From NCBI GenBank assembly GCA_963768765.1, contig CAVYJK010000005.1:1-64000 (forward strand): a DNA stretch of 64,000 bases. The letters are read 5' to 3'. The notes beneath the pieces were generated by a model that was not told the DNA's origin, did not search any database, and saw nothing but the letters and a program-made list of their open reading frames with translations. Position numbers and translations under genes: made by a program. The DNA comes from DASWLF01 sp963768765 (lineage in GTDB: Bacteria > Desulfobacterota > Desulfobaccia > Desulfobaccales > 0-14-0-80-60-11). This document shows, one piece after another, positions 53,856 to 62,435 of the stretch; position 1 is the stretch's first letter; each line of letters begins with the position of its first letter.

Positions 53856-55157
53856 ATGGCAAATCCAGCAGCACTTCGGCCGCGTTGGGGTCAGCCCGCC
53901 ACGGGTATCGTTTCATTGATCGTCTTTCTTATCATCGCCTGGTTTATCTGGTATATTTTCAGTGATCCCCGGGGGCCGGTGGCCTCGTTTCCGTACCCCT
54001 TCGTGCTGTATCTGGCGATGATGATTCTGGTAGGGCTCTGGCAACACATGTTCCTGGGGGATTGGCCTTTTCAGAACTTGCCCCAACCAACCCGGGGGAT
54101 CGTGGAAACCATTTTTAACCTGATTCTGGTGTGGTTTGTCATCCATGTGGTTTTTTACCGCATCCTGGGGGTGGGTTTCAACTTCCTCAGCCAGGTCAAT
54201 CTGGAATCCCTGGCCGCGGCCGGCAAGACGACCCTGGCGGAGGCTTGCGGCAAAACCTTGACCCTGCAAGCCCTGGTCAATCCCGCCGCCCGGTTTGGGG
54301 AAAGGGCGGTGGTGACTTTCGTCTTGATCGGCTTTTTTAGTTATCCTTTCGTCACCATCCTCTTTGCCAAATGGCCCATCAGACCCAGTGATCTGACCCA
54401 GCCCCAGGCCGGCCTGGCGGAGCTGGGCTGGTGCAGCATGTTGACCATGTTCTTCTACACCATTCTCATCGTGCCCTTCTGGGGATTAGTCTATGGTAAG
54501 CTCTTCGGAACCTCCTACGGCCTGGGGTTCCCCTGGTGGGCCGGCATCGCCGGAACCGGGCACGTGCACTGGGTCTTTGGCTATTGGGAATGGATGATTA
54601 TCGTCTTGTTCATGACCCCCAACGTCTGGCGCATGAAACCATGGTCCGTGATAACCCTGCCCCAACCCTGGAAGGGCCTGATCTCCTTTGTTCTCACCGT
54701 GATTCTCGGCTATTTCCTGGCCTGGCTCTGCGTGAAACTGGCCCCCCTCTGGTTGCCCATGAGCGAAGTCATCCACCATTTGCCGGCCTCAGACGCAGGG
54801 AACCCCCTGCGTTTCCTGTGGTATCACGCCGCCGAAATCGCCGGCTTCACCCTCATCCCCTTCCTTATCTGGCACCACTATTTCGACGACATGGCGCCCC
54901 AGGCGGACAAGGATTCGTGGGGGGCCTTCTGGTTCCGGACCGTGGGCGTCCTGGTGCTGTGCGTGGTGAATTACCTCTTCTACTACTACCTCAATTTTGG
55001 CCACTGGGGCCTGGGCATCCACCATATGGCAGGCGGAATCGCAGAACGGGTGGTCGGCGGGGAATCCCTCATCTGGAACTTCTGGTGGATCATTCCGCTG
55101 CTCTGGAACGAATGGTTTTTCCACAAATGGCCGTTCTACGTCCATGCGGAACACTAA
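53856..55157 (+). CDS. Polytopic membrane protein, unknown family
   Basis: 433 residues, with about nine or ten hydrophobic helices. Aromatic and His-rich conserved-looking patches recur: WQHMFLGDWPF, GHVHWVFGYWEWMIIVLFM, WHHYFDDMAP and NFGHWGLGIHHMAGG. Its place between CoA-transferases and the mutase suggests it may transport a short carboxylic acid or sit in a membrane redox step, but this is context only. Good ribosome site AAGGGGATGAAAGT. Confidence 0.75.
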   Translation: MANPAALRPRWGQPATGIVSLIVFLIIAWFIWYIFSDPRGPVASFPYPFVLYLAMMILVGLWQHMFLGDWPFQNLPQPTRGIVETIFNLILVWFVIHVVFYRILGVGFNFLSQVNLESLAAAGKTTLAEACGKTLTLQALVNPAARFGERAVVTFVLIGFFSYPFVTILFAKWPIRPSDLTQPQAGLAELGWCSMLTMFFYTILIVPFWGLVYGKLFGTSYGLGFPWWAGIAGTGHVHWVFGYWEWMIIVLFMTPNVWRMKPWSVITLPQPWKGLISFVLTVILGYFLAWLCVKLAPLWLPMSEVIHHLPASDAGNPLRFLWYHAAEIAGFTLIPFLIWHHYFDDMAPQADKDSWGAFWFRTVGVLVLCVVNYLFYYYLNFGHWGLGIHHMAGGIAERVVGGESLIWNFWWIIPLLWNEWFFHKWPFYVHAEH

Positions 55158-55238
55158 CGGCTGGGGAGGTCGGCCCCCGGGGCCTTGTTTAGTGGCCTCT
55201 TGACGGCCCGGTCAAGATAACCGAAGTGGTGACTCGAG

Positions 55239-55365
55239 GCCATTCCAAAACCGGTTCACCCTGTCACGCTGAGGGCAGCGAATGGTCTAGGTTTTTGGAA
55301 TGATTAGATTTTGCGCTGCGCTCAGAATGACATTCCTCTGCGAAGGTAGGTCTTGAAATGGCTTG
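55239..55365. repeat. TGTCAC...ATGACA palindromic repeat, copy 3, with terminal inverted repeats
   Basis: The outer ends GGCCATTCCAAAACC and GGTCTTGAAATGGCTT are inverted, imperfect. Inside, TGTCACGCTGAGGGCAGCGA faces GCGCTGCGCTCAGAATGACA. The architecture, with terminal inverted repeats around a hairpin core, is that of a MITE. It sits in the 55158-55576 gap before icmF. Confidence 0.75.
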
Positions 55366-55431
55366 TCAAAACTCGGCTTCGGTTTAGACTAAGGTTACGG
55401 GCCACCGGCTCGCGGGCCCCACCCCGGCGAG

Positions 55432-55485
55432 GAGGGCACCAGCGAGATCCAGCGGCTGATTATTGCCAGGGAGTTGCTCCGCTGA
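55432..55485 (+). pseudogene. 3' remnant of an acyl-CoA dehydrogenase gene
   Basis: The frame reads EGTSEIQRLIIARELLR then TGA, the unmistakable end of acyl-CoA dehydrogenases. Upstream codons do not continue the family similarity; the repeat at 55239-55365 lies close by. It appears to be the stump of a deleted gene in front of icmF. Confidence 0.65.
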
Positions 55486-55576
55486 AGGGGTGCCAGGGCC
55501 AAACCCTTCTCTGCTACCTCCTCTGGCCGGAGTGGGAAGAGGCGTTTCCAAATCAGTCAGATCTTAGGGGTTGATT

Positions 55577-58500
55577 ATGTCAACAGCATCACCAAAGAAA
55601 GAAACGCAGCAAAGGATACGATTTGTTACCGCCACCTCGCTGTTTGACGGTCATGATGCCTCGATTAATATCTTCCGGCGTCTCCTGCAGCGGGCTGGCG
55701 CCGAGGTGGTACATTTAGGGCATAACCGCTCCGCCAAGGAGATTGTTTATACGGCGATTCAGGAGGGGGTGCAAGGCATAGCCGTCAGTTCTTATCAGGG
55801 GGGACATATTGAGTTCTTTAAATATATCAAGGACCTTCTGGATGAGAACGGGGTGGGATTCATCAAGGTGTTCGGCGGCGGGGGAGGAGTTATCATTCCT
55901 GAGGAGATCCAGGAACTGGAAGCGTATGGCATAACCAAGATATATTCCCCGGAAGACGGCCAGAAGCTGGGGCTTCTTGGGATAATCCAGGATATGATAA
56001 CCCGGACTTCAGAAGTAAGTTTCCCTCCCCTTCCGGAGGACTGGAAAGATAAGATACTGCAGCGTCACAGTCTTATTGTCACCCAGTTAATCTCCCTCGT
56101 TGAAAATAATCATGAAGCGGCTGCTTTTGATCAAATCCGGCAGCAACTTCCAACTCCCCTCAAAAAGTCGGCGGTGGTCGGCATAACGGGAACCGGCGGT
56201 TCGGGCAAGAGTTCCCTGGAAGATGAGTTTATCCGCCGGTTTCTTAGCCATTATCCGGATAAAACCATTGCTATCCTGGCCATAGATCCCACCAGGAGAA
56301 AGACCGGCGGCGCCCTGCTGGGCGATCGCATTCGCATGAATTTCGTCAATCCCGAAAAGGTCTTTATGCGCTCCCTGGCCACCAGGGAATCGGAAAGCGA
56401 GCTCTCCCTGGCCCTGGAGGATTCCATAAATATCCTCAAAGCGGCGGGTTATGACCTGATCATCGTGGAGACCCCGGGCATCGGACAGGGTGATATCTCC
56501 ATTACCCAGTACGTCGATCTGGCGGTTTATGTTATGACCGCAGAATATGGCGCTCCCACGCAACTGGAAAAAATCGACATGCTGGATTTTGCCGATATGA
56601 TTGTGATCAACAAGTTTGATCACAAGAGTTCACTTGACGCCTTGCGGGAGGTCAGGAAACAATACCGAAGAAACCATAATATCTTTCAGGTGCCCGATGA
56701 GGAGCTGCCCATAATTGGCACCGTGGCCAGCAATTTCCAGGATCCTGGTCTGAATGTCTTTTTCGTAAGTGCCTTATCTGCTTTAAAGCAAAAGGGTTTT
56801 ATCGATTGGCGCCTCCCCCGGGCGGAAGGCTATTCTCTTAAGGAGTCGTCGAGATCGGCAATCATCCCGACTCACCGGCAACATTATCTCAGCGAAATTA
56901 CCCACACCATTCGCAGGTATCATGAAAAAACCGGGAAAGCGGTCACTGAAGTAAAGAAGCTCGAGGCCATAAGGACCGTAAGCCAAGAATTAGGCTTAAA
57001 TCTTTCTGACCGGGCCCAAGAGATTGAGAAAGAGCTCGATCCGGAAGTGGTTGCAACCCTCAAAAAATGGGAAGAAACTAGAGAACTCTACTCTAAAGAT
57101 GAATTCGAAGTAAAAATCCGGAATAAGGTGACTCGGACCAGTCTTTACAGTGAATCGCTGGCTGGCTTAAAGATTCCTAAAGTTGCCCTGCCGGATTTTG
57201 CCAGCCTGGCAGACACGGTGAAATGGCTCAGAAAAGAGAATCTGCCCGGTTATTTCCCGTTTACCGCCGGCGTATTTCCCTTTAGAAGAGAGGGGGAAGA
57301 CCCCAAGAGACAATTTGCCGGGGAAGGCACCCCTGAGCGGACCAATGCCAGATTTCATTACTTGACCAAAGACGATGATGCCAAGAGATTGAGCACCGCC
57401 TTTGACTCCCTGACCCTGTATGGCGATGACCCTGCAGAAGAACCGGATATTTTTGGGAAAATTGGGGAAAGCGGCGTCAGTATCTGCACCCTGGAGGATA
57501 TGAAGAGGCTCTATCAGGGCTTTGATCTCTGCGCCCCCAACACCAGCGTATCCATGACCGTAAACGGGCCGGCGCCCATATTGCTGGCCTTCTTCTTCAA
57601 TACCGCCATCGATCAGCAGATGGATAAATTTGAGGCAGAAAATGGCCGCCAACCTGATATGGCAGAGCGAGAGGGTATCAGGAAATCGGTCTTATCAAAT
57701 GTCAGAGGGACGGTGCAGGCTGACATCTTAAAAGAGGATCAGGGACAGAATTCCTGTATTTTTGCCATCAGCTTTGCTTTAAGGTTGATGGGGGATATTC
57801 AGCAGTATTTTATTGAAAATAACGTGAGAAATTTCTATTCGGTAAGCATCAGTGGCTACCATATTGCGGAAGCAGGGGCCAATCCCATTTCCCAGCTTGC
57901 TTTCACTCTGGCCAATGCCTTTACTTATGTGGAGTATTACCTGAGTCGCGGGATGAAAATAGATGATTTTGCTAAGAACCTATCATTCTTCTTCTCCAGC
58001 GGCATGGACCCCGAGTACAATGTGATTATTAGAGTGGCAAGGAAAATCTGGGCAATTGCTATGAAATATAAGTATGGAGCAAATGGAACTAGTCAAAGGC
58101 TTAAATGTCATATGCAAACCTCAGGACGTTCGTTGCATGCCCAAGAGATGCAGTTTAATGATATTCGGACAACGCTACAGGCCCTGATGGCTCTTAATGA
58201 TAACTGCAATTCCCTGCATACCAATTCTTATGACGAAGCCGTGACCACCCCTACGGAGGAATCCGTCAGAAGGGCTATGGCGATTCAATTAATCATAAGT
58301 AAGGAATATGGCATTTTTAAAAATCAAAATCCGTTGCAGGGTAGTTTCATCATGGAAAGATTGACCGACATGGTGGAAGAGGAAGTCCTGAAGGAATTCG
58401 ACAGCCTCAGCCGGCGGGGCGGGGTGCTCGGCGCCATGGAAAGCTATTACCAACGAGGAAAGATCCAGGATGAATCGTTATATTATGAACTTAAAAAGCA

Positions 58501-58813
58501 CACGGGGGAATATCCGATTATCGGGATAAATACCTATATAAATCCGAATATTTTGTCGGAAAATTATTGCCGGCCGCCCACTCAACTGACCAGAGCAACC
58601 TACGAGGAAAAGCGGACCCAGCTGGAAAATCTGCAGAAATTTCAGCAAGGGCATCAAGGCCAAGCGGAGGCGGCCCTTGATTCTCTCAAAAAGACGGTCC
58701 TGACCGGTGGCAATATTTTTGCCGAGTTGATGAAAACTGCAAGGGTAGCCAGTCTCGGCCAGATAACCCAAGTGCTTTATGAGGTCGGCGGCAAGTATCG
58801 CAGGAATATGTAA
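55577..58813 (+). CDS. icmF: Fused isobutyryl-CoA mutase (IcmF)
   Basis: 1078 residues combining a cobalamin-binding domain (about 15-140; FDGHDASINIFRRLLQ), a G-protein chaperone domain (about 190-410; Walker A GTGGSGKSS) and a TIM-barrel mutase domain. The fused layout is that of IcmF. Specificity residues support isobutyryl-CoA: Phe567 in AGVFPFRR (Tyr in methylmalonyl-CoA mutase) and Gln724 in GQNSCIF (Arg in that enzyme). It interconverts isobutyryl-CoA and butyryl-CoA using adenosylcobalamin. ATG 55577 is preferred over TTG 55571, with AGGGG upstream. Pivalyl-CoA mutase activity cannot be excluded. Confidence 0.93.
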   Translation: MSTASPKKETQQRIRFVTATSLFDGHDASINIFRRLLQRAGAEVVHLGHNRSAKEIVYTAIQEGVQGIAVSSYQGGHIEFFKYIKDLLDENGVGFIKVFGGGGGVIIPEEIQELEAYGITKIYSPEDGQKLGLLGIIQDMITRTSEVSFPPLPEDWKDKILQRHSLIVTQLISLVENNHEAAAFDQIRQQLPTPLKKSAVVGITGTGGSGKSSLEDEFIRRFLSHYPDKTIAILAIDPTRRKTGGALLGDRIRMNFVNPEKVFMRSLATRESESELSLALEDSINILKAAGYDLIIVETPGIGQGDISITQYVDLAVYVMTAEYGAPTQLEKIDMLDFADMIVINKFDHKSSLDALREVRKQYRRNHNIFQVPDEELPIIGTVASNFQDPGLNVFFVSALSALKQKGFIDWRLPRAEGYSLKESSRSAIIPTHRQHYLSEITHTIRRYHEKTGKAVTEVKKLEAIRTVSQELGLNLSDRAQEIEKELDPEVVATLKKWEETRELYSKDEFEVKIRNKVTRTSLYSESLAGLKIPKVALPDFASLADTVKWLRKENLPGYFPFTAGVFPFRREGEDPKRQFAGEGTPERTNARFHYLTKDDDAKRLSTAFDSLTLYGDDPAEEPDIFGKIGESGVSICTLEDMKRLYQGFDLCAPNTSVSMTVNGPAPILLAFFFNTAIDQQMDKFEAENGRQPDMAEREGIRKSVLSNVRGTVQADILKEDQGQNSCIFAISFALRLMGDIQQYFIENNVRNFYSVSISGYHIAEAGANPISQLAFTLANAFTYVEYYLSRGMKIDDFAKNLSFFFSSGMDPEYNVIIRVARKIWAIAMKYKYGANGTSQRLKCHMQTSGRSLHAQEMQFNDIRTTLQALMALNDNCNSLHTNSYDEAVTTPTEESVRRAMAIQLIISKEYGIFKNQNPLQGSFIMERLTDMVEEEVLKEFDSLSRRGGVLGAMESYYQRGKIQDESLYYELKKHTGEYPIIGINTYINPNILSENYCRPPTQLTRATYEEKRTQLENLQKFQQGHQGQAEAALDSLKKTVLTGGNIFAELMKTARVASLGQITQVLYEVGGKYRRNM

Positions 58814-59023
58814 TAATGCCTGGGGAAGGGCCTGCGCCCTACCATTATCGGAACCCGACCGGCCCCAAGCCTCCCAGGGTTCCGGTTCGCCATTAAGCAC
58901 TTCAAAAAGACACTTTCTTCCTTCCCCAGGAGTGAGACAGACAGGCAAAAAACTAAGGGGTTCTCTGCCTGGAACAAGTAATGGAGATTTAATCCTGCCG
59001 GGTTCGAGGAAAGGGGAAAGCCT

Positions 59024-60181
59024 ATGCAGTATGATCTGACCGAAGAGCAGCAGCTGTTGCAGGATATGGTGAGGCGGCTGGCCAAGGAAAAGGTGGAACC
59101 AGGCGCGGCCAGGCGGGATCTCGAGGGCGTCTTTGACTGGGAGATGGTGGAGCTGCTCCGGGAAAACGGTCTGTTTGGAGTCGATTTTGATGAGGCCTAC
59201 GGGGGGTCGGGGGCGGGCATGCTGGCCCTGGCCATCGTCGTGGAGGAACTTTCCAAGGTGGACGCGGCCTGTGGGCTGTTGATCGCCGTTCAGGAATTGG
59301 GCAGCCTGCCCATTGTGCTGTCCGGGAATGAAGAGCAAAAGCAACGGTTCCTGCCCAAGCTGGCCTCAGGTGAGCATCTTGCCGCCTTTGCGGTGACCGA
59401 ATCTGCCGCCGGTTCCGATGTGGCGAGACTGCGATGCCGGGCGGTAAAAGACGGCAACTCGTATATCCTCAACGGCGCCAAGACTTTCATCTCCAATGGC
59501 GGGGTGGCGGATATCGTCACCCTGCACGGGGTCACCGATCCCCAAGGGCCTTCCCATAAAAACGCCTCGGTGTTTGTGGTGGAAAAGGGCACTCCCGGCT
59601 TCTCCGTGGGGAAAAAAGAAGACAAGATGGGGATTCGCTGGTCGGACACCGTTGAGCTCGTGTTTGAGGACTGCCGGGTGCCGGCCGAAAACCTGCTGGG
59701 CAGGGAGTCCAGGGGATTCCCTGTATTGATGAAGACCCTGGATTTTTCGCGCCTGGGCATCGCGGCCCAGGCCATCGGCATTGCAGCCGGGTCCCTGGAA
59801 TACGCCGTGGCCTACGCCAAGGAGCGGGAGAGCTTCGGCAAGCCCATCATCCGGCATCAGGGGGTGGGCTTCAAGCTGGCTGACATGGCCATGAGAACCG
59901 AAGCGGCGCGACAGTTGCTCTATAAGACCTGCGCCCTCTACCAGGAGCAGCCCAAGGACATGAGCCGACTCAGTGAGCATTTGGTGCGCTTGAGCGCCAT
60001 GTCCAAGTGTTTCTGCGGGGACGTGGCCATGTGGGTCGCCACTGAGGCGGTGCAGGTACTGGGCGGCTATGGCTACATCAAAGAGTTCCCGGTGGAGCGG
60101 ATGATGCGAGACGCCAAGATTACCCAGATCTATGAAGGCACCAGTGAAATTATGCGCCTGATCCTTTCGAATATGCTTTAG
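59024..60181 (+). CDS. Short-chain acyl-CoA dehydrogenase
   Basis: 385 residues, usual length. FAVTESAAGSDVARLR and FISNGGVADIVTL bind FAD and substrate; the catalytic Glu lies in TQIYEGTSEIMRLI near the C terminus, and GGYGYIKEFPVERMMRDAK is typical. Placed after icmF and before enoyl-CoA hydratase and EtfBA, it most likely oxidises butyryl-CoA to crotonyl-CoA, giving electrons to ETF. Chain-length preference is inferred from context. Confidence 0.93.
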   Translation: MQYDLTEEQQLLQDMVRRLAKEKVEPGAARRDLEGVFDWEMVELLRENGLFGVDFDEAYGGSGAGMLALAIVVEELSKVDAACGLLIAVQELGSLPIVLSGNEEQKQRFLPKLASGEHLAAFAVTESAAGSDVARLRCRAVKDGNSYILNGAKTFISNGGVADIVTLHGVTDPQGPSHKNASVFVVEKGTPGFSVGKKEDKMGIRWSDTVELVFEDCRVPAENLLGRESRGFPVLMKTLDFSRLGIAAQAIGIAAGSLEYAVAYAKERESFGKPIIRHQGVGFKLADMAMRTEAARQLLYKTCALYQEQPKDMSRLSEHLVRLSAMSKCFCGDVAMWVATEAVQVLGGYGYIKEFPVERMMRDAKITQIYEGTSEIMRLILSNML

Positions 60182-60182
60182 T

Positions 60183-60506
60183 AGGCTGTTGAAAAACTAG
60201 TTTTTCATGTCATCCTGAACGAAGTGAAGGATCTCAACCGCTGAAAATACTAGTGTAGTGTTTCGTAATTAACTATGCCTAATATCTGGCTAGAAAGTAT
60301 GGCTTGGGAAGCTTAAGTCCCCCTTTGGAAAAGGGGGATTTAGGGGGATTTCAACTGGTTGTCAAGAAATCCCCCCTGACTCCCCTTTAGAAAAGGGGGG
60401 TAAAAAATCAGCCCCTCGACATCACGTTATTTATGAAACACACCACTAGATTCTATGCTGCGCTCAGAATGACAAAATCGCGATTTTGGGAGTTTTTCAA
60501 CAGCCT
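60183..60506. mobile_element. MITE-like element with perfect 16-bp terminal inverted repeats, split by a second element
   Basis: The ends AGGCTGTTGAAAAACT (from 60183) and AGTTTTTCAACAGCCT (to 60506) are exact inverted copies. The body is the TGTCATCCTGAACGAAGTGA ... GCTGCGCTCAGAATGACA palindrome. A different element, 60250-60449, is inserted near the apex. Without it the outer element would be about 125 bp, the size of copies 1 and 3. No transposase is encoded. It fills most of the 60182-60724 gap. Confidence 0.85.
60250..60449. mobile_element. CTAG-ended MITE-like element, nested copy
   Basis: The left end CTAGTGTAGTGTTTCGTAAT and the inverted right end CTAGTGGTGTGTTTCATAAA agree at most positions over 20 bases. 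The 200-bp unit carries a TCCCCCTTTGG / AAAGGGGGGT hairpin core. It is inserted inside the 60183 element, so it is the younger of the two. Related units form an array at the right edge. Confidence 0.85.
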
Positions 60507-60724
60507 ATTCGCGGCGAGGGGTCACATTGTTTTAATGCTCAAACCCTTAGCGAAATCCAAAACCCGGTCTCACCATTCCTGTTAACGCCGTGGCGAAGAT
60601 TATTAATCCTTCCTCGGACATCCATCCCAAGGTGGTTTCCTGGTGCAGAGGCCGAAATATTGGCGGAGCATCGAATTAGGGCAGGCGGGGGGGGTGCCGA
60701 AAAATCCCGAAATAGGAGGACATC

Positions 60725-61498
60725 ATGCCTTATAAGACTATCCTTTTTGCCGCCGAGGGCGGAGTTGGCACCTTGACCTTCAACCGCCCGGAGAAATTGA
60801 ATGCCCTGAATGCGGAGATGCTGTCGGAGGTTGCGGCTGCCTTGGACCAGGTCGGCAAAAATCCCGAGATCCGGGTCCTGATCTTAACCGGCCAGGGCCG
60901 GGCCTTCATCGCGGGTGCGGATATCAAAGTCTTTACGCAGTTAGATCCCCTGGCCGCCAGACAACTTGCTTTTACGGGCCAGGAGGTGGTTTCTAAACTA
61001 GAGCAACTCCCCATCCCGGTAATCGCCGGCGTCAACGGCTTTGCCTTGGGTGGCGGCTGCGAGGTGGCCATGGCCTGCGATCTCATCTACGCCTCGGAAG
61101 AGGCCAGGTTCGGCCAGCCGGAGATCAACCTGGGAATCATGCCCGGATTTGGGGGGACCCAGCGCCTGGCTCGCCTGGTGGGCAAAGGCCTGGCCAAGGA
61201 GTTGTGCCTCACCGGCCGCATCATCGACGCCGCGGAAGCCAGGGCCATGGGTCTGGTGGCCCGGGTTTTTCCCGCCGCCAGCCTCATGGAAGAATGCACC
61301 AAGGTGGCCAGGTCCCTGGCCGCAAAGGGGCGGGTGGCTCTGCGGGGGGTGAAACAAACGATTGACCGCGGCTTTGACCTGGACCTGCACAACGCTTGCG
61401 CCTTGGAAGCGGAGGCCTTTGCACTGTGCTTTGCCTCCCCCGATGCCAAAGAGGGCGCCGTTGCCTTCCTGGAGAAGCGCCAGCCCAAGTTTTTATGA
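60725..61498 (+). CDS. Enoyl-CoA hydratase (crotonase)
   Basis: 257 residues, usual length. Oxyanion-hole segments IAGADIKVF and GFALGGGCE, and the catalytic Glu pair in GGGCEVAMACDL and PEINLGIMPGFGGTQRL, mark an active crotonase. It hydrates crotonyl-CoA to 3-hydroxybutyryl-CoA, the substrate of Hbd at 49235. AGGAGG before the ATG. It is followed 76 bp later by etfB. Confidence 0.93.
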   Translation: MPYKTILFAAEGGVGTLTFNRPEKLNALNAEMLSEVAAALDQVGKNPEIRVLILTGQGRAFIAGADIKVFTQLDPLAARQLAFTGQEVVSKLEQLPIPVIAGVNGFALGGGCEVAMACDLIYASEEARFGQPEINLGIMPGFGGTQRLARLVGKGLAKELCLTGRIIDAAEARAMGLVARVFPAASLMEECTKVARSLAAKGRVALRGVKQTIDRGFDLDLHNACALEAEAFALCFASPDAKEGAVAFLEKRQPKFL

Positions 61499-61574
61499 GG
61501 CTTTTTCATGCTCCGAGGATTATTGTAGAGAATAATCGTTTGGCAGAAACGAGTTTCGTGGAAAGGAGCGCAAG

Positions 61575-62367
61575 GTGAATATCGTCGTACTGCTTAAACA
61601 GGTGCCGGATACGGAAACGGTCATCAAGATTGGGGAAGACGGCAAATCCATTGTCACCAGCGACATCAAGTGGATCATCAATCCCTACGATGAGTATGCC
61701 GTGGAGGCTGCCCTGCGCCTCAAGGACAGCCAGGCCGCCAATGTCACCATCCTTAGCATGGGTTCCGCCGCGGGTGGTGGAATCCATCCGCGCCGCCCTG
61801 GCCATGGGAGCCGATAAGGGTGTCCTGGTTGATGATCCGGCCACCGAGGGAAGCGACGCCCTGGGGAAGGCCACAGTCCTCGCCGCGGCCCTGAGGGCAA
61901 TCCCCTTTGATCTCATTTTTTGCGGACATCGGGCGGTGGATGATGATGAGAACCAGGTGGGCGTTATGGTGGCCGAGCTTTTGGACCTGCCCCATCTGGC
62001 CCTGGCAGTGGCCCTGGAAGTGGAGAATAACCAGATAAGGATCGAACGGCCCACCGAAGGGGGGAAGGTAAGGTTGGAGGCCTCGCTTCCGGCCCTGGTC
62101 ACTTTTGGGGGTTCCCACGCGGTCTGGAATCCGAGATACGCTTCGCTGCCCGGCATCATGAAGGCGAAGAAGAAGCCGCTGGAGATAAAAAAGCTGGCGG
62201 ACCTGGGTCTGTCGCCGGATCAGGTGGGAGCCCCGCCCGCCAAAGTGAGGGTCACCTCCCTGGAGATGCCGCCGCCGCGGCAGGCAGGGCTCCTGGTGGA
62301 GGGCGACACTGCCGGGAAGGCCAGGGAGTTGGCGCGCTTACTCCATGAAGAGGCCAAAGTCATTTAG
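61575..62367 (+). CDS. etfB: Electron transfer flavoprotein beta subunit, with one apparent indel
   Basis: VLLKQVPDTETVIKI, WIINPYDEYAVEAALRLKD and FCGHRAVDDDENQVGVMVAELL are EtfB marks. An extra T near 61764 breaks the frame; correcting it gives SMGPPRVVESIRAALAMGAD and a 263-residue protein. The GTG start follows AAGGAG. With EtfA it accepts electrons from the acyl-CoA dehydrogenase. Whether the pair bifurcates cannot be told here. Confidence 0.92.
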
Positions 62368-62435
62368 GTTGGTTGACCTTTTCGCCTGCGGGGATCTTCC
62401 CTGCTCCCAGGCTTGCAAATAAAGGAGGCGACACC

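Noticed and set aside
60540..60600. Third acyl-CoA dehydrogenase stump (LSEIQN) upstream of the crotonase gene
   Set aside because: Only about five residues agree and they do not end in a stop at the right place.
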